Shown piece by piece: positions 1 through 6,116 of a DNA stretch of 8,031 nt. The stretch is from NCBI GenBank assembly GCA_002292025.1, contig DBBC01000029.1, positions 1-8,031 of the forward strand, in the 5' to 3' direction. Every line of letters starts with the position of its first letter. The first letter of the stretch is position 1. The notes under the pieces are model-generated. The model saw nothing but the letters and a program-made list of their open reading frames with translations, had not been told where the DNA came from and searched no databases. The position numbers were made by a program, and so were the translations under genes. The DNA comes from Firmicutes bacterium UBA994 (GTDB lineage: Bacteria > Bacillota > UBA994).

Positions 1-307
1 CATCAAAGTCTTCGTCATCAAGGTCATCGTCGAGCAAGCTCTCCCACTCCGCGACGACTTTCTCCCATTCTTGGTCATCCTCGATGTCTACGAGCACCTC
101 GTCACCATCCGCATCCGTTTCTAGGCGCATAATCAACGCTTCGTCATCGGCGGCATCTTCATCATCGTCGGCCTCCTCGCCCTCTAGCGGCAGCAGCACG
201 GCATAGCGGTTCCCTTCTACTTCTAAGACGTCGATTACTTGAAACTCATACTCGTTGCCTTCGTCATCCGTTAGTACAACAATCTCGTCGCGTTCATGAT
301 CAGTCAT
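1..307 (-). CDS. DUF1292 (YrzB-like) acidic protein, 3' part missing
   Basis: The ATG at 307-305 opens a frame that is still open at the window edge, so 102 codons are visible and the C-terminus is missing. It is preceded by AGAGGTG about ten bases upstream, a reasonable ribosome binding site. The N-terminal part (residues 8-40, including IVVLTDDEGNEYEF and the stretch VEGNRYAVLLPL) has the beta-strand pattern of the DUF1292 family. After it comes a very acidic segment, and Asp plus Glu make up 44 of the 102 residues. Family members are small Bacillota proteins of unknown function encoded just after ruvX, exactly as here; the gap to ruvX is 37 bases with no terminator, so it probably belongs to the same transcript. 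The acidic expansion is longer than in the short YrzB form. The assignment rests on the N-terminal pattern plus gene order; no function can be given. Confidence 0.88.
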   Translation of the reverse strand, partial: MTDHERDEIVVLTDDEGNEYEFQVIDVLEVEGNRYAVLLPLEGEEADDDEDAADDEALIMRLETDADGDEVLVDIEDDQEWEKVVAEWESLLDDDLDDEDFD

Positions 308-344
308 TGGCAAAAAACACCTCTTTCCCATTCATAGCTACATT

Positions 345-791
345 TTACTCTAGGCAGGTAGGCAAGTCAAATACACGCGCTTTATCAAGATAGGACTGCA
401 AGATGAGCTGGGCAGCAAGCATATCCACTACTTGCTTGCGCTTTTGCCTTGATAAATCGGCTGCAAGCAGCGTCTGTGTGGCGATGCGGGTGCTAAAACG
501 CTCGTCCACGAAAACGAGGGGCACAGGAGTTTTAGCGCTGAGAGCGGCGGCAAAACGTTTCACTTTCTCCGCTTGCGGACCGGAAGTGTTGTTGAGTGAA
601 ACAGGGAAACCGATGACGATCAGACGTATGTCCCAAGTAGCGGCAAGTTCAGTTATGCGCCCGAGATCAATTGCCAATGACTGCCGTGCGATCGTCTCCA
701 GCCCCTGCGCTGTAATTCCGAGCGGGTCACTGACCGCCACCCCGATTCTTTTCTCTCCTACGTCTAGCCCCAGTATGCGCGCTGTCTGCAC
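345..791 (-). CDS. ruvX: RuvX/YqgF, putative pre-16S rRNA nuclease / Holliday junction resolvase-like protein
   Basis: A 148-residue protein of normal length for the YqgF/RuvX family, which has an RNase H-like fold. Visible motifs are LGLDVGEKRIGVAVSD (residues 7-22, first catalytic Asp10), GFPVSLNNTSGPQAEKV (61-77), the VDERFST motif (95-101, Glu97) and VVDMLAAQLIL (121-131, Asp123). The acidic triad is therefore intact. The family is cytoplasmic and essential in several bacteria; E. coli YqgF is implicated in 16S rRNA 5'-end maturation, while the resolvase role was proposed from structure. The start is GTG at 791, because the conserved LGLDVG strand begins immediately after it. AAGGTGA at about 799-805 serves as the ribosome binding site and lies within the end of the preceding reductase gene, whose stop is one base away. 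This spacing implies translational coupling. Confidence 0.96.
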   Translation of the reverse strand: MQTARILGLDVGEKRIGVAVSDPLGITAQGLETIARQSLAIDLGRITELAATWDIRLIVIGFPVSLNNTSGPQAEKVKRFAAALSAKTPVPLVFVDERFSTRIATQTLLAADLSRQKRKQVVDMLAAQLILQSYLDKARVFDLPTCLE

Positions 792-792
792 G

Positions 793-1734
793 TTAAATCA
801 CCTTCAAGTTGAAATCGCGGCAGTGCGCCACGCAGTAGCCGCACAGCACACACAGCGCCCTATCGACCATTTCGGCGTGCCGCCCGGTTAGAGTTAAGGC
901 TCCCTGTGGGCAGTGGCGCACACAGGCACCGCATCCCGTACACCACGGCTCAATGTGTAATTGGCGTGGGCTCTGGCTGGGGCTGTAATCACGCGGGAAT
1001 GTACCGTGCGAAAACAGAGCGCAATTTGCCTTAACATCGGCCGGTGAGCCCATCCCCACCGCTACTGCCGCCACCCCAGGCAATTCTCGCACATAGGACA
1101 GCGCGGCGTGGGCATCTTGGTGCAACGCGCCGCCGGCTAAAGCTTTCATGGCATAGATGCCCTTATGGTGCTTGGCGGCCTCTAGTATCGCAGCCGCCAT
1201 ATCTTCGCGCGAGCCATCCACAATGCCTATCCCCGCTTTGTTGATCAGCGGATGAATGACATCAATCTCTTTGTACTGCAGCGCGGCGCGTATGCCGGCC
1301 ACATGATGGGTAGAAATGCCCACGGCGCGCACGGTGCCGGCCTCGCGCTGAGCAAATAGGTACTCGAGCGCCCGCAGATGCCCGCGTAGCGTGTGCGCGG
1401 ACTCCTGCTCGTGGAGAAGGAAAATATCAATGTGCTCTCGGTTAAGACTGCTAAGGGCTGCCGCTAAGCTCTTCTCCATTTCCGCCGCAGTGGCGGCATA
1501 ACTCTTAGTAGCTATCACAACTTTGTGCATACGCTGCGATAGGCCTGCGGCAAGGTGAGCATACGTTCCATAGAGCTCGGCGGTATCAAAGAAGTTGACT
1601 CCAAGTTCAAACGCAAGCGACAACAGCCTGCCTCCCTCTTTAGGGGTCAGGCCTTTCTGTAGAGGTCCGAGTGTAAGTGTACCAAAGCATAGCTCCGATA
1701 CCTCGATAGCTCTGCACAACGGCACCAAGCGCAT
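793..1734 (-). CDS. Aldo/keto reductase with C-terminal double 4Fe-4S ferredoxin domain
   Basis: A 313-residue oxidoreductase resembling the COG1453 type. Residues 10-245 form an aldo/keto reductase TIM barrel: FFDTAELYG carries Asp50 and Tyr55, VVIATKSY carries Lys77, and IDIFLLHEQ carries His108, so the Asp-Tyr-Lys-His catalytic tetrad is present. Residues 261-310 form a bacterial ferredoxin-like module with two CX2CX2CX3C motifs (Cys265, 268, 271, 275 and Cys295, 298, 301, 305), enough for two 4Fe-4S clusters. This suggests electron transfer between the barrel's NAD(P)H-type chemistry and a ferredoxin-like partner; the substrate cannot be told. The ATG at 1734 shares one base with the ireB stop (TAATG) and has no strong Shine-Dalgarno of its own, so translation is probably coupled to ireB. 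It lies between ireB and ruvX, which are adjacent in many Bacillota. Iron-sulfur content points to an anaerobe or facultative anaerobe. Confidence 0.93.
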   Translation of the reverse strand: MRLVPLCRAIEVSELCFGTLTLGPLQKGLTPKEGGRLLSLAFELGVNFFDTAELYGTYAHLAAGLSQRMHKVVIATKSYAATAAEMEKSLAAALSSLNREHIDIFLLHEQESAHTLRGHLRALEYLFAQREAGTVRAVGISTHHVAGIRAALQYKEIDVIHPLINKAGIGIVDGSREDMAAAILEAAKHHKGIYAMKALAGGALHQDAHAALSYVRELPGVAAVAVGMGSPADVKANCALFSHGTFPRDYSPSQSPRQLHIEPWCTGCGACVRHCPQGALTLTGRHAEMVDRALCVLCGYCVAHCRDFNLKVI

Positions 1735-1994
1735 TAACGCCGTTCAAGGTAGCTGTTGATGAGTTCCTCTAAGATTTCGTCCCGCTCTACCCTGCGGATG
1801 ATATTGCGTGCGTTTTGGTGGTAAGTAATATAGGCGGGGTCGCCAGATAGGAGATATCCGGTGATGTGGAAAGTGGGATTATATCCCTTCTCCTTCAGCG
1901 CGTCAGACACCTGTTGCAACACCTCGCGCACCTGCTGACGACGGTCTGTTTCGATTTTTTGGATAACTCGCGTCTCATCCATGCGCTCTCCCAT
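1734..1994 (-). CDS. ireB: IreB family (UPF0297) regulatory phosphoprotein
   Basis: A small cytoplasmic protein with the family signature: ALKEKGYNP, GYLLSGDPAYIT and ARNIIRRVERDEILEEL, in that order. IreB of Enterococcus faecalis is a substrate of the PASTA Ser/Thr kinase IreK and a negative regulator of cephalosporin resistance; the family (B. subtilis YrzL) is widespread in Bacillota and sits beside alaS and ruvX. Phosphorylation there is on N-terminal threonines; the only early Thr here is in the DETRVI stretch, so conservation of that switch is uncertain. Three in-frame ATGs are possible, at 2009, 1994 and 1982. I chose 1994 (86 residues, the usual size) because a strong GGGAGGGG lies directly upstream at good spacing; starting at 2009 gives 91 residues with a weaker AGAGAG. 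The stop overlaps the next gene by one base. Confidence 0.95.
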   Translation of the reverse strand: MGERMDETRVIQKIETDRRQQVREVLQQVSDALKEKGYNPTFHITGYLLSGDPAYITYHQNARNIIRRVERDEILEELINSYLERR

Positions 1995-1999
1995 AGAAG

Positions 2000-2006
2000 C
2001 CCCTCC
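2000..2006 (-). promoter_or_regulatory. Ribosome binding site that favours the internal ireB start
   Basis: On the minus strand this reads GGAGGGG, a near-perfect Shine-Dalgarno whose GGAGG core (2002-2006) ends seven bases before the ATG at 1994. It lies inside the frame if translation starts at the ATG at 2009, so it decides in favour of the shorter product. Seen directly; the conclusion on the start is inference. Confidence 0.6.
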
Positions 2007-2031
2007 CATTGTTAAGTTCTCTCTTGGCTTA

Positions 2032-2040
2032 ATAATATCA
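2032..2040 (-). promoter_or_regulatory. Possible extended -10 promoter for ireB-AKR-ruvX
   Basis: The minus strand reads TGATATTAT, which fits an extended -10 element (TGnTATAAT). A start about seven bases downstream (near 2025) would give a leader of roughly 30 bases to the ATG at 1994. No good -35 hexamer is present at 16-18 bases, so this is weak. A second -10-like TATACT lies at 2066-2071, also without a good -35. The alaS transcript could equally continue into ireB, because no terminator hairpin is visible in the 2010-2129 gap. Confidence 0.3.
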
Positions 2041-2107
2041 TTCCCGAGCAGGCGATAGTTCCAAAAGTATATTCTGTCATCAGCTTGTCATATTGCCGTA
2101 ATTGCGA

Positions 2108-2138
2108 TCCACTAAGAACACTAAGGGCACTAAGGCAT
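2108..2138. repeat. Three-unit 9-base tandem repeat, copy of a dispersed intergenic repeat
   Basis: On the plus strand, three consecutive 9-base units occupy 2110-2118, 2119-2127 and 2128-2136. Each begins CACTAAG and they differ only in the last two bases (AA, GG, GC). The alaS stop codon (TAG on the minus strand, 2130-2132) lies in the third unit. A related stretch with the same leading ATCCACTAAG and the same GGGCAC core occurs on the minus strand at 7976-8005. This is therefore a two-copy dispersed element within this window, not just a local low-complexity run. Confidence 0.72.
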
Positions 2139-4766
2139 CCCTTTCGTAGAAGGGCTGAGCTGTGCCGCAACCAGAGATACTACCGTTGCGAGGGCAGATG
2201 GCAGACGACTCGGGTCTTTACCCCCGGCTTGGGCCACGGTCGGCTTGCCCCCGCCTCCGCCGCCGGTCAATTTAGCGACCTCGCGGATTAGGTTGCCGGC
2301 GTGCAGACCGCGCGGGAGCAGATCTTCACTCACCATGCTGATCAGCGCCACTTTTTCTCCTTGTACCGCGCCCATAACAATCACACCGGAAGGCAATCTA
2401 ACGCGTACCGCGTCAGCGGCGGCAAGTAAGGCCTCTATGTCCTTGGCCTGTACCTGACATGCCACCACTTTTATGCCGGCCACTTCCGCGGCGGCGTCCA
2501 CATGCTCCGCAGCCGCAAGCGAAGCCAGCCTGGCATGGAGTCGCTCAGCCTCCTTGGCTGTTTCTTTACTTTGTTCCAGCAGTGCCTCCAGTCTGCGCTG
2601 CGCTTCTTCCGGTTTTGTCTTAAGGGAATGGGCTAGCGTGTCAAGCAGCGCCATACGTCCTTTAGCGTAAAGGTACGCCTCTGTGCCACAAACTGCTTCG
2701 ATGCGCCGCAGCCCCGCGCCAATGCCGCCTTCTCCCAGCAGGAGACAAAGTCCCACGGCAGCGGTTGTGGGCAGGTGGGTTCCGCCGCACAACTCGCTGG
2801 TAACATCCCCCATACGCACAAGGCGCACTTCACTGCCGTACTTCTCGCCAAACAGGGCTGTGGCACCCTCAGCCTTAGCGTCTTCCAAACTCATATACGC
2901 ACTTTCTACCGGCAGATTTGACAAAACATGGGCAGTGATTTCTTTTTCAATGACAGTGAGTTCCTCCGGCGTGAGAGCCGCAAAATGAGCAAAGTCAAAG
3001 CGCAGGCGATCCGGTTCGACCAAGGACCCGGCTTGGCGAACATGGCTTCCCAGTACTCGGCGTAACGCGGCATGCACCAGATGGGTGGCGGTATGGGCGC
3101 GCGCCAGCGCCTGTCGCATAGTGCTGTCAACTTCGGCGACGACGGTATCGCCTAGAGCGAGCGTGCCGTGTGTTAGCTCGCCCAAATGCAGGTTGAGACT
3201 GCCAAAATACTTCTGCGTATCTTCTACTTTAAATTTGCCGCCCTTAAAACGAATACACCCTCGGTCGCCTACTTGCCCGCCGCTCTCGGCGTAGAAAGGT
3301 GTGCAGTCAAGCAGTACAGCTCCCTTTTCTCCTGCGCTGAGAGCTTCTTTGGGGCTACCGTCAACCAATAACCCGACTACGACAGCTTCGCTTGTAATCT
3401 CGTCTAGCCCGGTGAAGCGGGTGGGCAGTAAGGCAGCGAAGTGGTTCACCTTGCCAAAGTCACTGGCCACATCCGTGCGGGCCGAGCGTGCCCGCTGGCG
3501 CTGCTCCTCCATAGCTATCGCAAAGCCTGCGCTGTCTACGGTGAATCCGTGTTCACGCGCTAAGTCTGTGGTTAGGTCTAAAGGGAAGCCAAAGGTGTCA
3601 TAGAGGCGGAAGGCTTGAGCACCGCTTAACTCCTTTGCACCAGAGGACGAGAGTTCGCGCGCGAGATGCAAAAAGAGTTGCGTGCCCTCGTCTAGCGTCT
3701 CAAGGAATCTTTCTTCTTCGCGGCGCACAATGCGCGCGACATAATCTTGTTGCTCCGTGACTTCAGGGTAGGATTGCGACATCACCCTCGCCACAAGTGG
3801 CACCATATCGCACAGGAAAGGGTGTTTAAGGCCGAGTTGCCCACCGTAGCGTACCGCGCGCCGCAGCAGGCGCCTAATCACATACCCGCGCCCTTCGTTG
3901 GCGGGAAGGGCGCCATCCGCGACAGCAAAGGTGATGGCGCGCACATGGTCGGCTATGACGTTCATCGCCATCTGGTGGTCAGAGTAACTTTGGCCAGTCA
4001 ACCGCTCTACATGGCGAATAAAAGGCTGGAAAAGGTCAGTACCGTAGTTAGTCTCAGCCCCCTGCACGACGGATGCCAGACGCTCAAGTCCCATGCCTGT
4101 GTCGATGTTTTTGCGCGGCAGCGGCGTATATGTCCCGTCATCATTGTGATTGTACTGTGAAAAAACTAAGTTCCAGATTTCTAAGTAGCGTTCACAATCA
4201 CACCCGGGAGCACAGTTGGAGTTTTCACAACCATAGTCGCTGCCGCGGTCGTAATAGATTTCGGAGTTGGGACCGCATGGGCCGGGCCCGATGTCCCAGA
4301 AGTTATCCACAAGCTTAACCATGCGCTCCGCGGGCACGCCCGTATTCTCAAGCCACAAGCTCCATGCCTCGTCATCCTCGGGATGCACGCTGACCCAGAG
4401 CCTTTCCGAAGCGAAACCAACTGTCTGGGTTAAGTATTCATACGCCCATTGAATGGCTTCTTTCTTAAAGTATTCGCCAATAGAAAAATTGCCCAGCATC
4501 TCAAACAGCGTATGATGGCGGGCGGTTCTGCCTACGTTTTCTATATCATTGGTGCGGATAGACTTCTGGCTGTTGGCTAGGCGGGGGTTAGGCGGTGTCT
4601 GTTGACCGGAAAAATACGGTTTCAGTGTAGCCACGCCGCTGTTAATCCACAGCAAAGTCGGGTCGTCGACGGGTACAAGCGATGCACTGGGCAAAACTGT
4701 ATGGCCTTTGCCGCGAAAAAACTCGAGAAACGATGTGCGCAAGGTATCGGCGCTTTGATATTTCAT
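2130..4766 (-). CDS. alaS: Alanine--tRNA ligase (AlaRS)
   Basis: An 878-residue full-length class II synthetase that charges tRNA-Ala. The catalytic core (about 1-230) shows KGHTVLPSASLVP, the motif 2 region RHHTLFEMLGNFS (83-95), WDIGPGPCGPNSEIYYD (157-173) and motif 3 TGMGLERL (223-230). The region to about 450 is the tRNA-binding part. The editing domain carries FYAESGGQVGDRG (491-503) and the metal ligands in HTATH (His558, His562) and CGGTH (Cys660, His664), so proofreading of Ser/Gly mischarging should be intact. A coiled-coil stretch (about 715-750) leads to the C-terminal DHHA1/C-Ala domain with GGGGGGKPTVAQAGG (835-849). Cys180, 185, 189 and 191 form a small cysteine cluster seen in many Bacillota AlaRS. 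The ATG at 4766 has a strong AGGGAGGT (4773-4780) seven bases upstream. Expression is controlled by the T-box leader just before it. Confidence 0.99.
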   Translation of the reverse strand: MKYQSADTLRTSFLEFFRGKGHTVLPSASLVPVDDPTLLWINSGVATLKPYFSGQQTPPNPRLANSQKSIRTNDIENVGRTARHHTLFEMLGNFSIGEYFKKEAIQWAYEYLTQTVGFASERLWVSVHPEDDEAWSLWLENTGVPAERMVKLVDNFWDIGPGPCGPNSEIYYDRGSDYGCENSNCAPGCDCERYLEIWNLVFSQYNHNDDGTYTPLPRKNIDTGMGLERLASVVQGAETNYGTDLFQPFIRHVERLTGQSYSDHQMAMNVIADHVRAITFAVADGALPANEGRGYVIRRLLRRAVRYGGQLGLKHPFLCDMVPLVARVMSQSYPEVTEQQDYVARIVRREEERFLETLDEGTQLFLHLARELSSSGAKELSGAQAFRLYDTFGFPLDLTTDLAREHGFTVDSAGFAIAMEEQRQRARSARTDVASDFGKVNHFAALLPTRFTGLDEITSEAVVVGLLVDGSPKEALSAGEKGAVLLDCTPFYAESGGQVGDRGCIRFKGGKFKVEDTQKYFGSLNLHLGELTHGTLALGDTVVAEVDSTMRQALARAHTATHLVHAALRRVLGSHVRQAGSLVEPDRLRFDFAHFAALTPEELTVIEKEITAHVLSNLPVESAYMSLEDAKAEGATALFGEKYGSEVRLVRMGDVTSELCGGTHLPTTAAVGLCLLLGEGGIGAGLRRIEAVCGTEAYLYAKGRMALLDTLAHSLKTKPEEAQRRLEALLEQSKETAKEAERLHARLASLAAAEHVDAAAEVAGIKVVACQVQAKDIEALLAAADAVRVRLPSGVIVMGAVQGEKVALISMVSEDLLPRGLHAGNLIREVAKLTGGGGGGKPTVAQAGGKDPSRLPSALATVVSLVAAQLSPSTKGMP

Positions 4767-4786
4767 CAGTATACCTCCCTATATGC

Positions 4787-4819
4787 AAAAAAGACCCCCG
4801 TCGTCAGGGACGAGAGTCT
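4787..4819 (-). terminator. Intrinsic terminator of the alaS T-box leader
   Basis: Read on the minus strand, AGACTCTCGTC (4809-4819) pairs with GACGGGGGTCT (4792-4802) over 11 base pairs, including three G-U pairs, around a six-base loop. A run of T follows at once (4787-4791, continuing from the last stem base). The 5' arm overlaps the antiterminator helices, so the two structures exclude each other, as expected for T-box attenuation of alaS. Confidence 0.9.
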
Positions 4820-4834
4820 CGTGGTACCACCCTG
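4805..4834 (-). promoter_or_regulatory. T-box antiterminator
   Basis: The minus strand folds as the standard antiterminator. Helix A1 is CAGGG (4830-4834) with CCCTG (4805-4809). The seven-base bulge TGGTACC (4823-4829) follows. Helix A2 is ACGAG (4818-4822) with CTCGT (4810-4814), closed by a three-base loop. The bulge is the part that pairs with the free 3' end of uncharged tRNA in known T-boxes. Its 3' half is shared with the terminator 5' arm. Confidence 0.92.
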
Positions 4835-4934
4835 CTTACCGCCAGACGGCGGTCACTCAGCATGCTGATAACGGGGCGTCCGGCGGTCTCGCAACCACAG
4901 GCTCCGGGGTGGCTTGGGGTAAGACCGCTAAGGC

Positions 4935-6086
4935 TCACTCACACCAATGTGAGCCCTCTCTGCTAGTGCCGCGCCCCATCTTCCCATCAACGCCTTCTTG
5001 AGACTCAGTATAGTGGTCCGGCGCGATGTTGTCAACAGAAATGATCCTGCCGCCGCCTAATACGTAGTCGTCGTGGTACAAAACTAGGGACTGGCCGGGA
5101 GTGGGGGCGCGTACGGGTTCGATAAAGCGCACCACAGCCCGGTCTTGGCCTGTGACTGACAAAGTGCAAGGCATATCCTGTGCCGAGTAGCGCACTTTGC
5201 CCCGCAGTAAGTGCGTTGGTGAGGGCGTCTCTAGTAAGTGCAAATCTGTGATAATTACATCTTGGCGCATCAGCTGCTCGGACCCGCCTACAACGACCTG
5301 ATTTTTCTTTGCGTCGATCTTAACTACGTACAGGGGCGAAGGCGAGGTAAGGCCCAGCCCTTTGCGTTGGCCAACCGTATAGTTGAAAATGCCATTGTGC
5401 GTACCAAGGATGCGCCCGTTCTCGTCGACAATGGCGCCTAGCGTGTCGCGCACCCCTGCGCGGCGCAAAAAAGAGCGATAGTCGTTATCGGGAACAAAGC
5501 AGATTTCTTGGCTGTCGGGTTTGTCGGCTACGCTGAGATTTAGGCGTGAGGCGATGCGTCTCACTTCGCTTTTCTCTAGGACTCCCAAGGGAAAGAGCGT
5601 AGCGGAAAGCTCGGCCTCGGTCATGCGGAAAAGCATATAGGTCTGGTCCTTGCGTATGTCCTGTGCTTTTTTTAAGCGCCAGCCTTGGCTAAGCCGCTCA
5701 ATCTGGGCGTAGTGCCCCGTGGCGACAAGATCACACCCCACAGACCGGGCTTGCGCGAGAAAATGTGTAAAGCGGATGCGGCTGTTACAGGCTATACACG
5801 GGTTAGGCGTAAGCCCCGCTTGATACTCGCTGACAAAAGGGTCGACTACGCTTGCGCGAAAGGCATCACGGTAGTTAAGCACGAAGTGTGGGATGTTAAG
5901 CTTCCCAGCCACTTGGCGCGCATCTTCTACGGCGGTAAGCGCGCAACATCCCCCCGCCACGGGTCCATCCCCATCAATCCACAGGCGCATTGTCGCACCA
6001 TAGACATCGTGACCCGCTTGTTGTAGCAGATAAGCCGCTACCGCACTGTCAACGCCGCCGCTCATCCCTACTAACACGCGCGCCAT
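4935..6086 (-). CDS. mnmA: tRNA-specific 2-thiouridylase MnmA with a C-terminal tail encoded by the alaS promoter/leader
   Basis: MnmA makes the 2-thio group of the modified wobble uridine in tRNA-Lys, Glu and Gln, using ATP and a persulfide sulfur donor. The PP-loop SGGVDSA (residues 9-15) binds ATP. Cys100 in NPCIACNSRIRF and Cys196 in SQEICFVP match the catalytic and persulfide cysteines of E. coli MnmA (102 and 199). GHYAQI (124-129) and FNYTVGQRKGLG (234-245) are also typical. The conserved fold ends near GGGRI (344-348), but the frame continues about 35 residues to a TGA at 4937-4935. That tail has no recognisable family sequence and overlaps the alaS promoter and T-box stem I, making the protein 383 residues against roughly 360-370 usually. 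The ATG at 6086 has GAGGG seven bases upstream and lies 30 bases after ltaE. Confidence 0.97.
   Translation of the reverse strand: MARVLVGMSGGVDSAVAAYLLQQAGHDVYGATMRLWIDGDGPVAGGCCALTAVEDARQVAGKLNIPHFVLNYRDAFRASVVDPFVSEYQAGLTPNPCIACNSRIRFTHFLAQARSVGCDLVATGHYAQIERLSQGWRLKKAQDIRKDQTYMLFRMTEAELSATLFPLGVLEKSEVRRIASRLNLSVADKPDSQEICFVPDNDYRSFLRRAGVRDTLGAIVDENGRILGTHNGIFNYTVGQRKGLGLTSPSPLYVVKIDAKKNQVVVGGSEQLMRQDVIITDLHLLETPSPTHLLRGKVRYSAQDMPCTLSVTGQDRAVVRFIEPVRAPTPGQSLVLYHDDYVLGGGRIISVDNIAPDHYTESQEGVDGKMGRGTSREGSHWCE
5007..5035 (-). promoter_or_regulatory. Sigma-A promoter for the alaS T-box leader, inside mnmA
   Basis: On the minus strand TTGACA (5030-5035, a perfect -35) is followed after exactly 17 bases by TATACT (5007-5012, one mismatch from TATAAT). 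The predicted start is near 4999-5000, just before the first pairing strand of stem I. It lies within mnmA codons for residues 351-360. The match to consensus and its position directly before a T-box leader make it convincing although it is intragenic. Confidence 0.87.
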
Positions 6087-6116
6087 GCCTCATCCCTCGC
6101 TTTACTGCACTGAATC

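Larger units (their letters stand above)
4787..4999 (-). ncRNA. Alanine T-box riboswitch leader of alaS
   Basis: A T-box leader senses uncharged tRNA-Ala and lets transcription continue into alaS when charging is low. Seen in order: a possible basal stem I helix pairing 4985-4991 with 4864-4870, extended by 4972-4979 with 4871-4878; the conserved AGAGAG (4956-4961); a perfect 7-bp distal hairpin (4949-4955 with 4932-4938) with a loop containing TTGGTG; and a candidate specifier GCC at 4911-4913, followed by ACCCCGGAGC as in many T-boxes. Next come stem III (ACCGCC and GGCGGT, 4838-4853), the T-box sequence (4820-4834) and the terminator. The bulge TGGT would pair with an acceptor end ACCA, consistent with the A discriminator of tRNA-Ala. 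No separate stem II/pseudoknot is obvious; 4922-4928 can also pair with 4883-4889, so the middle fold is uncertain. The 5' end is inferred from the promoter. Confidence 0.92.

Noticed and set aside
403..891. Plus-strand open frame of 162 codons
   Set aside because: It is antisense to ruvX and the end of the reductase gene, both of which have clear family motifs. Its translation shows no recognisable domain, and no good ribosome binding site is evident.
2010..2129. Terminator between alaS and ireB
   Set aside because: I could find no stable GC-rich hairpin followed by a T run on the minus strand, so transcription from alaS may continue into ireB.
2110..2136. Tandem 9-base units as a CRISPR array or replication iterons
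   Set aside because: Units are contiguous with no spacers, only three in number, and partly inside alaS; there are no cas or replication genes nearby.
3747..4160. Plus-strand open frame of 137 codons inside alaS
   Set aside because: It lies wholly antisense to the well-conserved AlaRS core and has no motif of its own; it is a codon-bias shadow.
4859..4868. Palindrome CAGCATGCTG as a protein operator
   Set aside because: It lies at the foot of the T-box stem I region, where self-complementary bases are expected from RNA structure.
4935..5040. Frameshift or sequencing error at the mnmA 3' end
   Set aside because: The conserved MnmA fold is complete to GGGRI with no frame break. The extra tail is explained by the frame staying open through the promoter and leader, so an error is possible but not needed.
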